Source: Aphrocallistes beatrix (taxonomy: Eukaryota; Porifera; Hexactinellida; Sceptrulophora; Aphrocallistidae). Taken from it: DNA of 64,000 bases. Location: NCBI GenBank assembly GCA_963281255.1, contig OY725491.1, positions 2,170,001-2,234,000 on the forward strand, in the 5' to 3' direction. This document shows positions 10,962-21,578 of this stretch, piece after piece. The position numbers and the translations under genes were made by a program. The notes beneath the pieces were generated by a model that worked only from the letters and a program-made list of their open reading frames with translations, was not told the DNA's origin and ran no database searches. Within the stretch, counting starts at the first letter, position 1. The number at the start of each line of letters is the position of its first letter.

Positions 10962-13143
10962 CTTTCTTGCAGACATATGAAGTTTGATGGCTATTCCTTG
11001 ATGTCTGATCACACGGTAGATCATTCCAGGTCAGCTCATCCCTCTGTTCCCCATCATGCCATAAGTGAACGCAATCCTCTGTGCCTCTGGCATTATCTGG
11101 CTGGTTACGTGAGAAATGGGTGTAGTCATTCGCCGTACTATCTGTCCACACAAAGGTTCCCTCATTGTCTATATCGTTAAGACCGATCCAAGTGAGATCC
11201 TGTCCATCTCGCAGGGAACTGATCGCGTAATTTTCTAGATCGGAGTGTATGCTGGCTAGATGGCCTCCCCACTCCACGCAACATCGCTCTGCATCGCTCC
11301 AATTTGACTTTAAGTCAACGAAAATGTAGCATTTCCCATTCAGAGTCATGTCACACCTAGACTCTGCTAACAGAGGACACATTTCTATGGGAATATAAAA
11401 TTTATGATGAAGGAATTCGGAGCAGAAATAATAAATGTATTTGTAGAGGTAGAGGTACTAAATTCATACTTACTTAGTATATTATCGAACAATGTTAAAT
11501 CATGAATAAATTAGTGTAGTAAATTCTTATAATCACATAAACTGAATTTGATATAAATCCGTTAATTATTTAACATTAATTAAATACTTTTGCGTCTGAA
11601 AACATCAAATAGATGCGTGAAATATACTTTCGGTTAAGTCATCCTATTCAATTTGAAGTTTCAGTATTAAATTCACTTACTTTTTTTTACAAATGTAAGA
11701 TGTCATCACATGTTCCGAGCTGGAGCTCATGCAATTGTAATCATTCCAAGCTTCTCCTCTCGCTAGATCAAAGAAATGAAAGCAAGATTCTCCATTCGAA
11801 CTGTCTGGTTGATTCATAGCGAAGTTTGTGTAATCGAACTCTGTCCCATCAGTCCACACATAAGTCCCATCGCTTGCCGAATCGCTGAGTCCTATCCAAG
11901 TGAACTTATCTTTGTTGCGGATAAAGTTCACCAGATCATTCTCAACATCTGAGTGTATGCTAGCCAGGTGACCTCCCCATGCTACACAGCAAGATTCTGC
12001 TTTATTCCAATTCACTGATTGGTCGATGTGTACGTAACAGTCTCCCTCTATGCTGAGATCACAAGTTGGTTTGGAGAAACACTCGCCGCTTTCTGATGCT
12101 AAATCTGTATCATACAATAAGTACTATTTGAACTAACAATTCTGAAATCATTCCACAAATTTTGAATATACATATGTATACCTTTGAAAAGAAAATAGGT
12201 AAGTTATAAAAATGACTCCAGCAAATTATTTGATGATTTTGCATTTTGTCTGAGTCTCAAACGTGATTGGATAAGCCGAAGAGATTATTACAAAATTCTT
12301 AGAAAAAATGCTTAATTCACTTCTTAAAATATTGACAAAGTATTCGTATAATCTTCAGTTAATCGTATTATTTCGTAAATACTCCAAGTATACTAATTCA
12401 GAATTTTCTGCAACTAAAGCAACATTAAATCCCATATTTCCTTTATTGAAGATGATGTGTTTATGTTTGTAGCTTACTCACTATTGTTAGTTAATCGACT
12501 TACTCTTTTGGCAGATGTAAGATGTCATCACATGTTCCGAGCTGGAGCTCATGCAATTGTAATCATTCCAAGCTTCTCCTCTCGCTTGATCAAAGAAATG
12601 GAAGCAAGATTCTCCATTCGAACTGTCTGGTTGATTCCTAGCGAAGTTTGTGTAATCGAACTCTGTCCCATCAGTCCACACATAAGTCCCATCGCTTGCC
12701 GAATCGCTGAGTCCTATCCAAGTGAATCTATCCTTGTTACGGATTTGGTTGAGGACATTGTTTTCAGTGACTGAGTGTATGCTAGCCAGATGACCTCCCC
12801 ATGCTGCACAGCAATGCTCTGCTTCATTCCAGTTCAAACTCTGGTCCACGTGAACGTAGCATTTATTCTTCAGCTTGAGGTCACAATTTGGTTTCGAGAA
12901 ACACCTTCCTTCACTCTGTTGAACTAAAATATCAGGTTTAAATAATTTATAAGCACCCTTTAACATTTAGGGAACCAATTTTGTTTTATTCTTTGTCTTA
13001 GTCTTTGAAAATTTAAATTAGTTTTTGAAAATTTAAATTAAATTAAAAATCAGTTAATCATAATTATTTTGTTTATTTATTTATTTACAAATACTACCTC
13101 CAAATGCGAAGATAAATATGAGAATTAGAACAGTTCGCATCAT
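10962..13143 (-). CDS. Secreted tandem C-type lectin, QPD type (gene B, copy 1)
   Basis: Transcript order: exon 1 13143-13098 (signal peptide MMRTVLILIFIFAFG), CTLD1 12923-12504, optional or dead CTLD2 12104-11681, CTLD3 11384-10962. CTLD1 and CTLD3 both have the canonical WGGHLASIHS, QPD and WND motifs, predicting a galactose-type calcium-dependent site. All junctions are phase 1 except the CTLD2 donor, which is phase 2. Joining CTLD1 directly to CTLD3 restores frame and gives about 296 aa, the same two-domain layout as gene C. CTLD3 matches gene C exon 3 in length (423 nt) and CCVEW motif, so B and C are tandem duplicates. Reading through the CTLD3 donor reaches TAA four codons later (KGSN, stop), so it may be the last coding exon. 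The alternative is two separate genes. Confidence 0.75.
11681..12104 (-). other. Extra CTLD exon of gene B with disrupted phase
   Basis: A CTLD-coding exon (QPD, WND, all expected Cys) that is nearly identical in its C-terminal half to CTLD1 at 12504-12923. Its acceptor is phase 1 but its end runs through eight A residues into GTAAGT, giving phase 2. Seven would restore the phase used by every other exon of the family. The length is the same in copy 2 (32636-33059), so a private sequencing error is unlikely. Inclusion would end translation soon after the domain (ICKKK, stop in the intron) or shift CTLD3 out of frame. Confidence 0.7.
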
Positions 13144-13190
13144 ATTACAATTGTTTTGTAGTTATATGATTTTTCAAATTGAACTTTTGA

Positions 13191-13197
13191 ATTTATA
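13191..13197 (-). promoter_or_regulatory. TATA box of lectin gene B
   Basis: TATAAAT on the minus strand, 48-54 nt upstream of the ATG at 13143. It matches the motif and spacing in gene C. A further TATAAAA lies near 13222-13228. Copy 2 equivalent: 34146-34152. Confidence 0.5.
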
Positions 13198-13229
13198 GCA
13201 GACAACTATGTGCCTCATTTTATAGCACT

Positions 13230-14900
13230 TCCTCTCTGACTTGTCAACACCTTAAGCAGTAGTTACAGCATACAATGATGACAGAACCTGTGATATCATT
13301 GATAGCATATTATCTCTTGTTTTTAAGCAGAGACAGAATCACTATAAATTATTTTAACACAATAATGAATATTTATAGTTACTCAAAATATTCAGTAATG
13401 TCCACTCTTCAATGTATTAGCACATATCTACATTACAGTACATTACAGTTCATTACAGTCCATCATTAGTGCCACTTTGATAATCAAAGGACCCTGCCGA
13501 ATGGTAATTCCCAGGGGCTTCTCTAGCTCTCAGCGGCTACGTGTAAGGATATTTCATACTCTACAATTCTTACTTATTTCGGATATTACTTGTACTAATA
13601 TGAATATATGGAGTAAGTCCATAGTTATTTTATTATACGTATATATTATCAATGGGATAATCTTTTCTCTAGAGGTTCATATTGAAGTTGTGCTATTTTT
13701 TCACACTCCAGCTACTTCAGTTTCCATCACACTACGTTGTCTTCTGAAATCTTCTGGACAGGCAAGAGCGTAATCTAATACAAGTTTCAAGGTAAACATA
13801 TTTTTTTAAAAATACGTATACCATCTTTGAATAGTAGCGTGATTATTAATTCAGATCCATTTTCCTACCAGGTAGAAATTTAATTATTTAGATAAATAAA
13901 CTTTTCAAATAATCCAACGTCCGAGTGATTTGATAAATAGAAACTTGAATAATAATCCCCCCCGGCTTGAAATTAATAATTGCCCAGCTATTATTCGAGG
14001 TAATACGGACTTAGTTCCTTACTACGTATATTTGATCTGAGAGTATGAATAACTACTTCCCTTATCAATCAATAATATAATTTTTTAAATACAAAGATTT
14101 TAAAGCTAGGAAGCAATTTTTAGTTTGCCGACTATACTACTATGTATAGGGCCAACTGCTAAAATGAGTGCCTCACTTTTGTTAAAATAATAAATCCGTT
14201 ACGGAATAAAATATGATACTATAAGATAGGAAAATATTTCTAAAGTTAGCGACGGTTTTGGAAACGAGCTTTTTCTACTAATTACTTTAACATCAACTAT
14301 TTGATCCAATGTTGTTTCATTCCTGGCAATTTCCTGCGTTGCTATGGAAATGCATATTAGTCAATTACCTATATAATCATTATGGATTCAAATTATCCTT
14401 AATTTATTTACAGCATTAATGTAGACTATATGAAGAAAGGAAAAACATCCCAATAATTATAAGACTTATTTTAGTGAATTGAATGCTAAATTGTGCCAAA
14501 TTATGACTAATCCTTTAAATTAGAAATGAACTCACTTAATATTACCTATGCATATAGTATACTGTAGTACTTCTACGTATATCGCACATGTCGATATGTT
14601 GTAATTATCAAAGAAAATTAATTATTCTCTACCTAGCAATCACATATGGATGCCCTGGGGTCCTTTCTATCTATAGTTTGGTAAACCTGTAGATTTTCGG
14701 CGCCCAAATTGACTTAAAAAGGGATGAAGCTAGAACATTCCAGGATTTGCCGGGTTTTAAGTTTTAATAAGCTAATCAGACGTATCAGATAACTGAAAAC
14801 TTATCTGCATATACTATTCTACCAACTGCTCAATAAATCTGGAGTATGTGTAGAAGATAACTTGTACTTTAATAACTATCTCGTTGGTATATTTTGACTG
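13230..14900. other. Intergenic region between gene B and the phosphatase
   Basis: This divergent promoter region separates the minus-strand lectin and the plus-strand phosphatase. It holds a short CATTACAGT tandem repeat (about 13431-13465) and a diverged copy of the 5395-5525 repeat (about 14655-14760). No gene could be supported. Confidence 0.5.
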
Positions 14901-15624
14901 ATGAATGAACTAGCTGTGGTAACGGATTATTTGTACATATGCAACCAGGAATGTTTCACAAAACTGGATCTAAAACTCCACAACATAACAACAGTTATTG
15001 CAGGTAATAAACCCCATAAACAGTCCAGCATTATTTTAATAACATAGAAGTACTATATCCAAATTATTTCTTATCAAATTTATTGAAAATGCTATTGCAT
15101 ATAGCAACTATTGAGGGTCCCAGCAACCTTCCAGAAGAAGTGGAATGTGTTCAGGTGTCAGTGGATGACAAGCATACCATGAATATCTCCAAATATTTCG
15201 ATCGGACAGTACAGGCAATATGTGAGTGAATCAATGGAGCAATGACGTCATTGTTAATATAATTACAACTCTATTTATAGTAGGAGCGAAAGCAAGAAAT
15301 GGAAAAGCATTAGTATACTGTGTTGCTGGAGTGAGCAGGTAAGGAATCTTTTTCCTCGTAAAGATATAATTTACATGGGATTCTAAATTTAGGTCTGCTA
15401 CCTTAGCGCTGAATACACTGATGGAGATTTCAAATATTTCTTTAAGAGAGGCGCATTCCATTCTTAAAGCCAAGCGAGGGTTCATTAGGCCTAACTTCGG
15501 GTTCTGGAAACAGCTGTGCGAGAGAGAATATCAGCTGTTCGGGCATTCCTCTGTTACCATGGTAACATCAGCTATTGGAAGCATACCAGACTTATATAGA
15601 AAAGAAGTGGAGGGAATGATATGA
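14901..15624 (+). CDS. Atypical dual-specificity phosphatase, DUSP14/18-like (copy 1)
   Basis: Four exons: 14901-15003, 15105-15221, 15281-15338, 15393-15624 (169 aa), with introns of only 54-101 bp and matching phases 1, 1, 2. The translation runs through the DUSP fold: an N-terminal ITTVIAATIE strand, the general-acid region VSVDDKHTMNISKYFD, the P-loop signature VYCVAGVSRSAT (catalytic Cys, Arg split across the third intron) and an IRPNFGFWKQLCEREYQLFG segment with a downstream IPDLYRKE tail. The last two closely resemble vertebrate DUSP14/18/21. An in-frame TGA two codons before the ATG fixes the start. Expected function is dephosphorylation of phosphotyrosine/serine/threonine in MAPK-type signalling (family knowledge). 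All catalytic residues are present. Confidence 0.85.
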
Positions 15625-15882
15625 CATCTGATTCGTTATTTGTATGTCTATCTGATATCAATAATTCACATATTCATACTACTAAACTGTACAACCTATC
15701 TCAAAATTTTCAATTATTCAGCTACTACAATAGAATTCGGATAAGACGTAACCGTTTGGGAAGGAATTATTAGTAAGTATTATCCGTAAGTACGTACAAA
15801 CCGTTTGTACTACATATAAATCGATATTATAGATGGATTTGGGTTCAGAAAAATGAGAACGTACTAAACCGAAGAACGTATT

Positions 15883-16304
15883 ATCCATACTATTAAAACT
15901 CGATTAATGTTTATATATACAAGCGCGCTTCGCTTGCTTGCACTGCGCGGCTGGCGGACACTTTGTGTCCGCTAGAGGAGCCTTTTGGGCGCCTGGGGTC
16001 ACATTGATTAAGTATAAGGGAGATAACATCTCTAAATACGTGTGTCTTACTGTTATAATCGATATCGCTCGAAAAATCACCAAATTTGTCAATTTTTAAA
16101 ATTTTGATGCGTAATGATGACGTTATAATTCCATGATTAGTCGACATTTTCGTCTGAGCTCAGAACTTCCTGGAGCCATAGCCAAAAGACTCCCACATGC
16201 CAAAAATCAGCCTTCTGCGCTTTGCAGTTTCTTCAATCAATTTGTTACAGATATATATTTATATATATATACACAAACATTAATCGAGTTTTAATAGTAA
16301 GGAT
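15883..16304 (+). mobile_element. Family-A element with both terminal repeats, internally deleted
   Basis: Bounded by ATCC(T/A)TACTATTAAAACTCG and its complement AGTTTTAATAGTAAGGAT. The order is terminal repeat, GC module (15920-16000; hairpins GGACACTTTGTGTCC and a GGCGCC-type stem), conserved core and (TA)n near the far terminus. Relative to other copies the middle is deleted, joining the TGATGACGTTATAATTCCATG halves. Copy 2: 36838-37259. Confidence 0.8.
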
Positions 16305-16582
16305 ATATATTACGAATTGATTGAAGAAACTGCCAGGCACACAAAGATGATTTTTGGCATGTGGGGGTCTTTTGGCTATGGCTCCACTAAGTTCTGACCT
16401 CAGACGAAAATGTCGACTCATCTTATGACGTCATTGTCATCTTTTTTATTATTAGAAGAAAAATGTCGATTTATCGCTCTGTTACCGGGTGGGCCAAAAA
16501 AAAACAGAACCCGTAACAAAAGTGCTGTTTCTCAACTTTCATTAAGAGTAGAGCATCAAGATTTCATTATTATTTATTTTAA

Positions 16583-18356
16583 GGATACCGCCCGTGAAAA
16601 ATCCATAGGTTTGGCTTACAGCATATATCAAGAATAGAGATATATAATATGTTAAGCGTGGGCAGGTAGTGCAATTAAAAAATATTGAGACATGCCAAAC
16701 AGTTTTTGTTTGGCATTTCTAGTTTTTGAGTTACAGCGTCTCAAAGTCGGTTTTTTTCCGTTCTTCCCTAGCACATCTTAATGGTAAGCCCTCCTCCACT
16801 CTGTGATTTTTTTAAAGTACATGTTTGGATCAAATGCTTAAAAAATTTATTCATAGATAGTCTATCATATTTGCCACTTCATAGGACCAGAAGAAAGTTT
16901 AAATTAGAAAAATTGTAAATTTTATCGGTGTCCGAATAAAAAGGGCCAAAAAACGGCGAAAAAAGCACGATTTTCAATGGAAATCAGCAATAAAATCACA
17001 TATTTGTAAGATATCGAAAATCGAGTGGTCCTACGCTCATCGCCTAATGATATGTAACAACTCCTGAAATTTTCAGACCTCTATCTCAAGGCAATTTTGA
17101 GTTAAAATTTTTGAAAGACGGTCAATTTTGGAATTTTAAAGTCCCGAGATATAGGGATTTGAAGTTTTGATGTTAAGAACGATGTAAAATGAGCTATTAA
17201 CGATAAATAAAAGCATCCATGGACATTTAATCGCATGTATACTAATGAATTAGATGTATTCCAACAGATTTTGGAGAAAATAGCAAAATTATACTGAAAA
17301 TTCACAAATTCCCTGGAGGCCTCTAACCCCGAATATTTTGAACCAATTAGGGAAAATAATTCATATTCCTAGCATTACAAAGTATAACTCATCGGTTTAG
17401 AATGAATAAAGAGCTTCTAAAAAGTATATTAGGAAGTTAGAGCGAGAGTCTACGACTTTTAGTTTTCAAGTTAGGATTTTCGAAAAATGCTACGTCATCA
17501 CGTGATAAAAATTTGAAACTTAGCATTCCATTCCATGTAGTACACTTATTATTTAAGAATCAGATAGATACCGTCTTGAAAAGTATATTAGGAATTGAGA
17601 GCTTAGAATTAGGGTGTATATTTCCCGAGATATAGAGGAATCTGTTTTTGGACCATAAATGGGGGGCTTTGACCTAATTTTGGAGATAAATGCTTTGAAC
17701 TTCCAAAATAATCATGTTGAGTGCTTCAAAATTTCTGTATACATTGCTAGTGACTATTTCATTGTTTTTTGAGTATAATAGCTACTTTTGGGAACTTATT
17801 TCATGACAAGATTCGTCACTTTCTAATATATTCAAAGTTCTCCATAGAATTTGTATTACAATAAAATCGATGATAAGTCAAGAAATATTTACTTTTTGAC
17901 AAAGACATGTTTGAGGAACCTATATATTATCATATATATCCTTTCATTTAAGATTATAATAGATTACATATCATCAATAGTTTTTAAGCATTGACATCGA
18001 GCACGTTCGGGGCCATAGAGAGGTTTGATGTCCGAACTTTACCTACAATATACTATAACTTACGAACTAAAGGTCGGATCTGAACAAATTTTTAAAAAAA
18101 ATGTTCAGAATTCTTTTCTATACACAATAGCTAATATCACAACGGCCATTTCCCGAGCATTTTTGAAATGAAGTCCCTCATAAAGATATTTTTGATTGGA
18201 TTTTAAGTGCCTCTTTTTCTAAATTCATCTGTTTTATAATATTTATTTAAACAAGTACAATTAGATGGTAGACTACTCAATAATCCGATGGAATTAACAA
18301 TAAAAAATTCCATCATTTTTTTTTATGTCAGGCGATGTTTTTCGAGGGCGGTATCC
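16583..18356. mobile_element. TTAA-flanked 1,774-bp nonautonomous transposon, only in copy 1
   Basis: Ends GGATACCGCCC and GGGCGGTATCC are perfect 11-bp inverted repeats, extended imperfectly to about 16. TTAA lies at both sides (16579-16582, 18357-18360), and a single TTAA is left at the empty site in copy 2 (37534-37537). TTAA target use is characteristic of the piggyBac superfamily. The interior has no plausible transposase and contains diverged repeats of an AAAAGTATATTAGGA motif (near 17418 and 17578). Confidence 0.9.
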
Positions 18357-18419
18357 TTAAAGTACGTATTTAAAACAATAATCCAAGTCTATAATATCCT
18401 AACTCAAGTAGTTTTTTAT

Positions 18420-19152
18420 CTATAGAATATGTTCGAGATGGTCTCCATTTAGATTTGCGCATGTTTCCAGTCGAAGAACGAAGTTTTCCATCACGGATTT
18501 GCAAATTGTCCTTGAGATGTTTCTCATCGCCTCCTGGATCTTTGTCTTGAGTTCACAGAGTGTCCTGGGCTTTGTAGCATAAACTCTGCCCTTCAGGAAC
18601 CCCCAGAGATAAAAATCTGGACTGAGATCTGGTGAATTGGGTGCCCACTCATGTTCACTTCTCCGGCTGATCACTTGGCTTCCAAAGTGGTTCTTGATCC
18701 ATTCCAGGCTTTTGTTGAAGGTATGAGGGGTTGCTTCATCTTGTTGAAACCAGAACTGGGCTAGGTATCCTGTGTAGTTTTCTTCAAGTTCCTTCCGAAA
18801 GACCTGAAAAATCTTGAGATGACCTCTTCCTTGTTGACCTCTTTGGAGAGTTGAGAATAGACTGACGAACGGCTTCGATGACCTCATCAGTACGAATCGT
18901 CTTCCGTCCTGAGTGGCTCAGATGGTCATCAGACTTAGAGTTGAGGTTCTTAACTGTCACTTTCTGTTCAAATTTCTTGATCCAGTCGAAGATAATTGAT
19001 TTGCTGGGAGGTTCTGGCTCGTTGAAGTCTAGCGAAATTTTCTTCTGTACGGATATGTAAGAGTGTAACTTGTAGTAGAGCTTGACACAATAGATCCTAT
19101 TCTCCGTGCTCCACTGCTTGCCATAAATGCTCTTAGGGTATATATCTACCAT
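18420..19152 (-). pseudogene. Internally deleted mariner-superfamily transposase (copy 1)
   Basis: Two overlapping minus-strand frames. The 5' one (19152-18784, 122 aa) has an N-terminal helix-turn-helix region starting MVDIYPKSIYGKQWSTENRI. The 3' one (to 18420) has the second catalytic region WFQQDEATPHT and EWAPNSPDLSPDFYLWGFLK, then a KPRTLCELKTKIQEAM tail. The middle of the protein, where the first catalytic Asp is expected, is missing and the frames do not join. Not functional. Copy 2: 37597-38329. Confidence 0.75.
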
Positions 19153-19437
19153 ATCCTAAAATATGATTTCATTTGTTTAAAAGACATAGGCATAATGAAC
19201 TCGAAATTACTTGGGTTCTGTTTATTTTGGCCCACCCGGTATGACGTCATCATTTCGCACCAAAAAATTTAAAAATTGAATTTGATGATTTTTTTGAGTG
19301 ATATCGATTATAACAGTAAGACAGATGTATTTAGAGATGTTATCTACCTTATAATTAATCAATGTGAACATAGGCTCCCAATGGCGGACACAAAGTGTCT
19401 ACCAGCAGCGTAGCGCAAGCAAGCGAATCGCGCTTGT

Positions 19438-20490
19438 AATTAATAATATTGCAGGTGTTGTTTTCAGAAATATAATAATCCATGACAAATTCACCACAAA
19501 CTATGCCTAAAAGATAGATTCGCACCAAGTCTCCCTCAAATCTGAATTAGACTCTCGGGATACTTTAACTCAAACGATTATACCTAAAATTAAAAGTGTT
19601 GCCAATTGATCCTGTAACAGTACTCACCATCACATATGTACATAACCAATTGTTAATGTTAAGTTCTACAAGGTTATCGGTCTTCCTGTTGATTAAGGCT
19701 CAAATTATTAAATTAAATGGAGTTCTATCAGTAAATCCAGGATCCATCATTTTCCTTGAATACTCTAAATTTGTAGAAATATAGGATTTTCTGAGCAAGG
19801 CATTGAGAACCATTTTGAAAAAAACGTGCACTTTGGGTGATTTTGCAAAATGTATCCAAATTGAACTTGTGAATGAGTGATTCTCTCACTTCTGATAATG
19901 AGATCAATGGATTTTTGAAATATTTTCATGGTGAATGAAAGGATCTGATACTAAATCTTCATGGAACTTCGCTTATGAACACATTTTTTACAAAAGCAGT
20001 GGACCCTGATTCGCCAAGACACATTTTTTCTCCACAAACTCACCATACAAAACACAGTTCCAGGTCTTTGACTAAGAAATCTCTTGAAATCATTGGAAAT
20101 ATTCGGATTACATACAGTGTTTAATTAAGCATAAGAAATTTTATACTTAATGAAGCTTGTAACAGAACTTACTAACCCTGTTTTTTCAAATCTGAAGCAA
20201 ATATTATTCATATCTGTTCAATTCGGATGCAATTCGCGTCATGAATGATCCCGATTTTGTACAATTAGTATGAGAAATGGTGTGATGTTCAAATTCTTTT
20301 GTCTGCGTAGTGTCCTTATTAGTGAGCTAAAGTAACAATTAATAAATACAGTTGACTTCGCTTATAATAAGAGCACCGGACTATATAATTATTCTGTCAA
20401 CCGCTTTCCTGCTATATTTAATCTTATAGAGTATATACTTTCTTATTTTGCAGTAGTTTATATTTAAAACCCGCGGTTGGCTAGGAATGT
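19438..20490. other. Intergenic, no gene recognised
   Basis: Spacer upstream of the lectin receptor. It has a short GACTTCGCTTATAATAAGAGC motif near 20354, possibly one end of a pogo-like MITE. No coding sequence supported. Confidence 0.5.
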
Positions 20491-20491
20491 T

Positions 20492-20543
20492 GAAAGTGAA
20501 AATGAAAGTACATTGAAAGTGAACTGAAAGTGAAAATGAAAGT
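20492..20543 (+). promoter_or_regulatory. GAAA-every-6-bp array resembling an IRF/ISRE element (copy 1)
   Basis: GAAAGTGAAAATGAAAGT occurs twice, separated by a short linker with a further GAAAGTGAA. GAAANNGAAA repeats are the core of interferon-regulatory-factor binding sites. The array lies about 1.04 kb upstream of the start of the CTLD-FN3 receptor, with no other gene between. Function is inferred from motif and position only. Copy 2: 39665-39716. Confidence 0.45.
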
Positions 20544-21440
20544 GGGGTTTTCTCTATTTATACTTTTGAGACGTAGCCAGGCGAGGGTTAAGCACAAGAA
20601 AGCTAAGAATAATCAATTTTAGATTTCACACTAGAAAAATGTGTTAAGTAACATTATTGGAACTATACCTCCGAGCAGGGAATACAGTCATTGTCACTAG
20701 TCTTATCTTTACACAATCAATTCTCTATATTCAGTCTAGTGTTGATAAATTACATTTACCTATTGGGAAAGATGGTCAAATTTGGATAGATTAATTTAAA
20801 ATGAAATACTTCAAAAAATCGATTTGAAGCTATATGTTTTTAGTATTTAAAATAAGATATGGTAATTAAGAATACATTGATATAGTATCAATCCTAAATT
20901 CGGGATTAAATGTTGAAAAAATCAGTGTTCAATCAGTATTCAAAATTTCGGATTTTTAGTTAGCTTTGTTGAGGTAGTCAAATGGAATTTAGTCTATTCT
21001 AATCATATCTCATAAAACGTCTGTGTCTATTCTCTATCAATCAATAATACATCGACTAAGCTACATCTTCAATAGATTGAAAAATCAAAGCTTAAAGCTT
21101 GCTCACTCTGGTAACTTGCATGAGGGGTAAACATCCGAACTTAACTGAACGCCAACTTTGCCAACCTGTAGCTCCCTAGAAATTTAAACTGCATAAACGT
21201 CGTTATTCAGAAATATGGGTACGAAGTCTTGCTGCTCGGTTTGACTATAAAATTTTACTGCCTAAAAGGTATACAAATTAAAATTTTAACACATTTTCAT
21301 AAATGTCTGTTCCTCTTCTTTCCAATAACATTGAATTTATCCAAATCGTAAGTTGGGAAGGTTGTCAAATATACATTTTAAATGTGCTCGGTCGAATCCT
21401 AATTAGGCCAACTTACACTCGTACTCAAGCTTTGGGATAT

Positions 21441-21447
21441 TATAAAG
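21441..21447 (+). promoter_or_regulatory. Possible TATA box of the lectin receptor
   Basis: TATAAAG about 132 nt upstream of the chosen start at 21579. Weaker than the conserved TATA boxes of genes B and C because no paralogue supports the spacing. Copy 2: 40614-40620. Confidence 0.3.
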
Positions 21448-21578
21448 TTACTATAGAAGTTGTGCATCCATGGTGGTCATAAGTTACGATGGTTATCAAG
21501 TTTCGATGAATCCCTATAAATTCAAGAGATTTGCCAAAAATGCATTTCAACAATAGCAACAACAATAATAACCAAGAT

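Larger units (their letters stand above)
16485..19239 (-). mobile_element. IS630/Tc1/mariner-superfamily element, inserted at TA (copy 1)
   Basis: Terminal inverted repeats CCGGGTGGGCC...ACAGAACCC are flanked by TA (16483-16484, 19240-19241). Other family-A copies show the uninterrupted TTGTTATGACGTCATC. Without the nested TTAA element it is 977 bp, versus 975 bp in copy 2 (37440-38414). The transposase is internally deleted (see 18420-19152). Confidence 0.85.
16305..19437 (-). mobile_element. Second family-A element carrying nested transposons
   Basis: Abuts the previous copy in opposite orientation. It starts with TTACGAATTGATTGAAGAA and ends at the GC module (19385-19437). At its TTATGACGTCATCA core it is split by a mariner-superfamily element (16485-19239). 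Without that insertion it would be about 375 bp. Copy 2: 37260-38612. Confidence 0.75.

Noticed and set aside
12457-12774. 105-codon plus-strand frame over CTLD1 (and copy at 33412)
   Set aside because: Antisense shadow of a conserved CTLD exon with no motif of its own.
13477-13773. 98-codon plus-strand frame upstream of the phosphatase
   Set aside because: No recognisable motif and no splice connection to the phosphatase, whose start is fixed by an in-frame stop.
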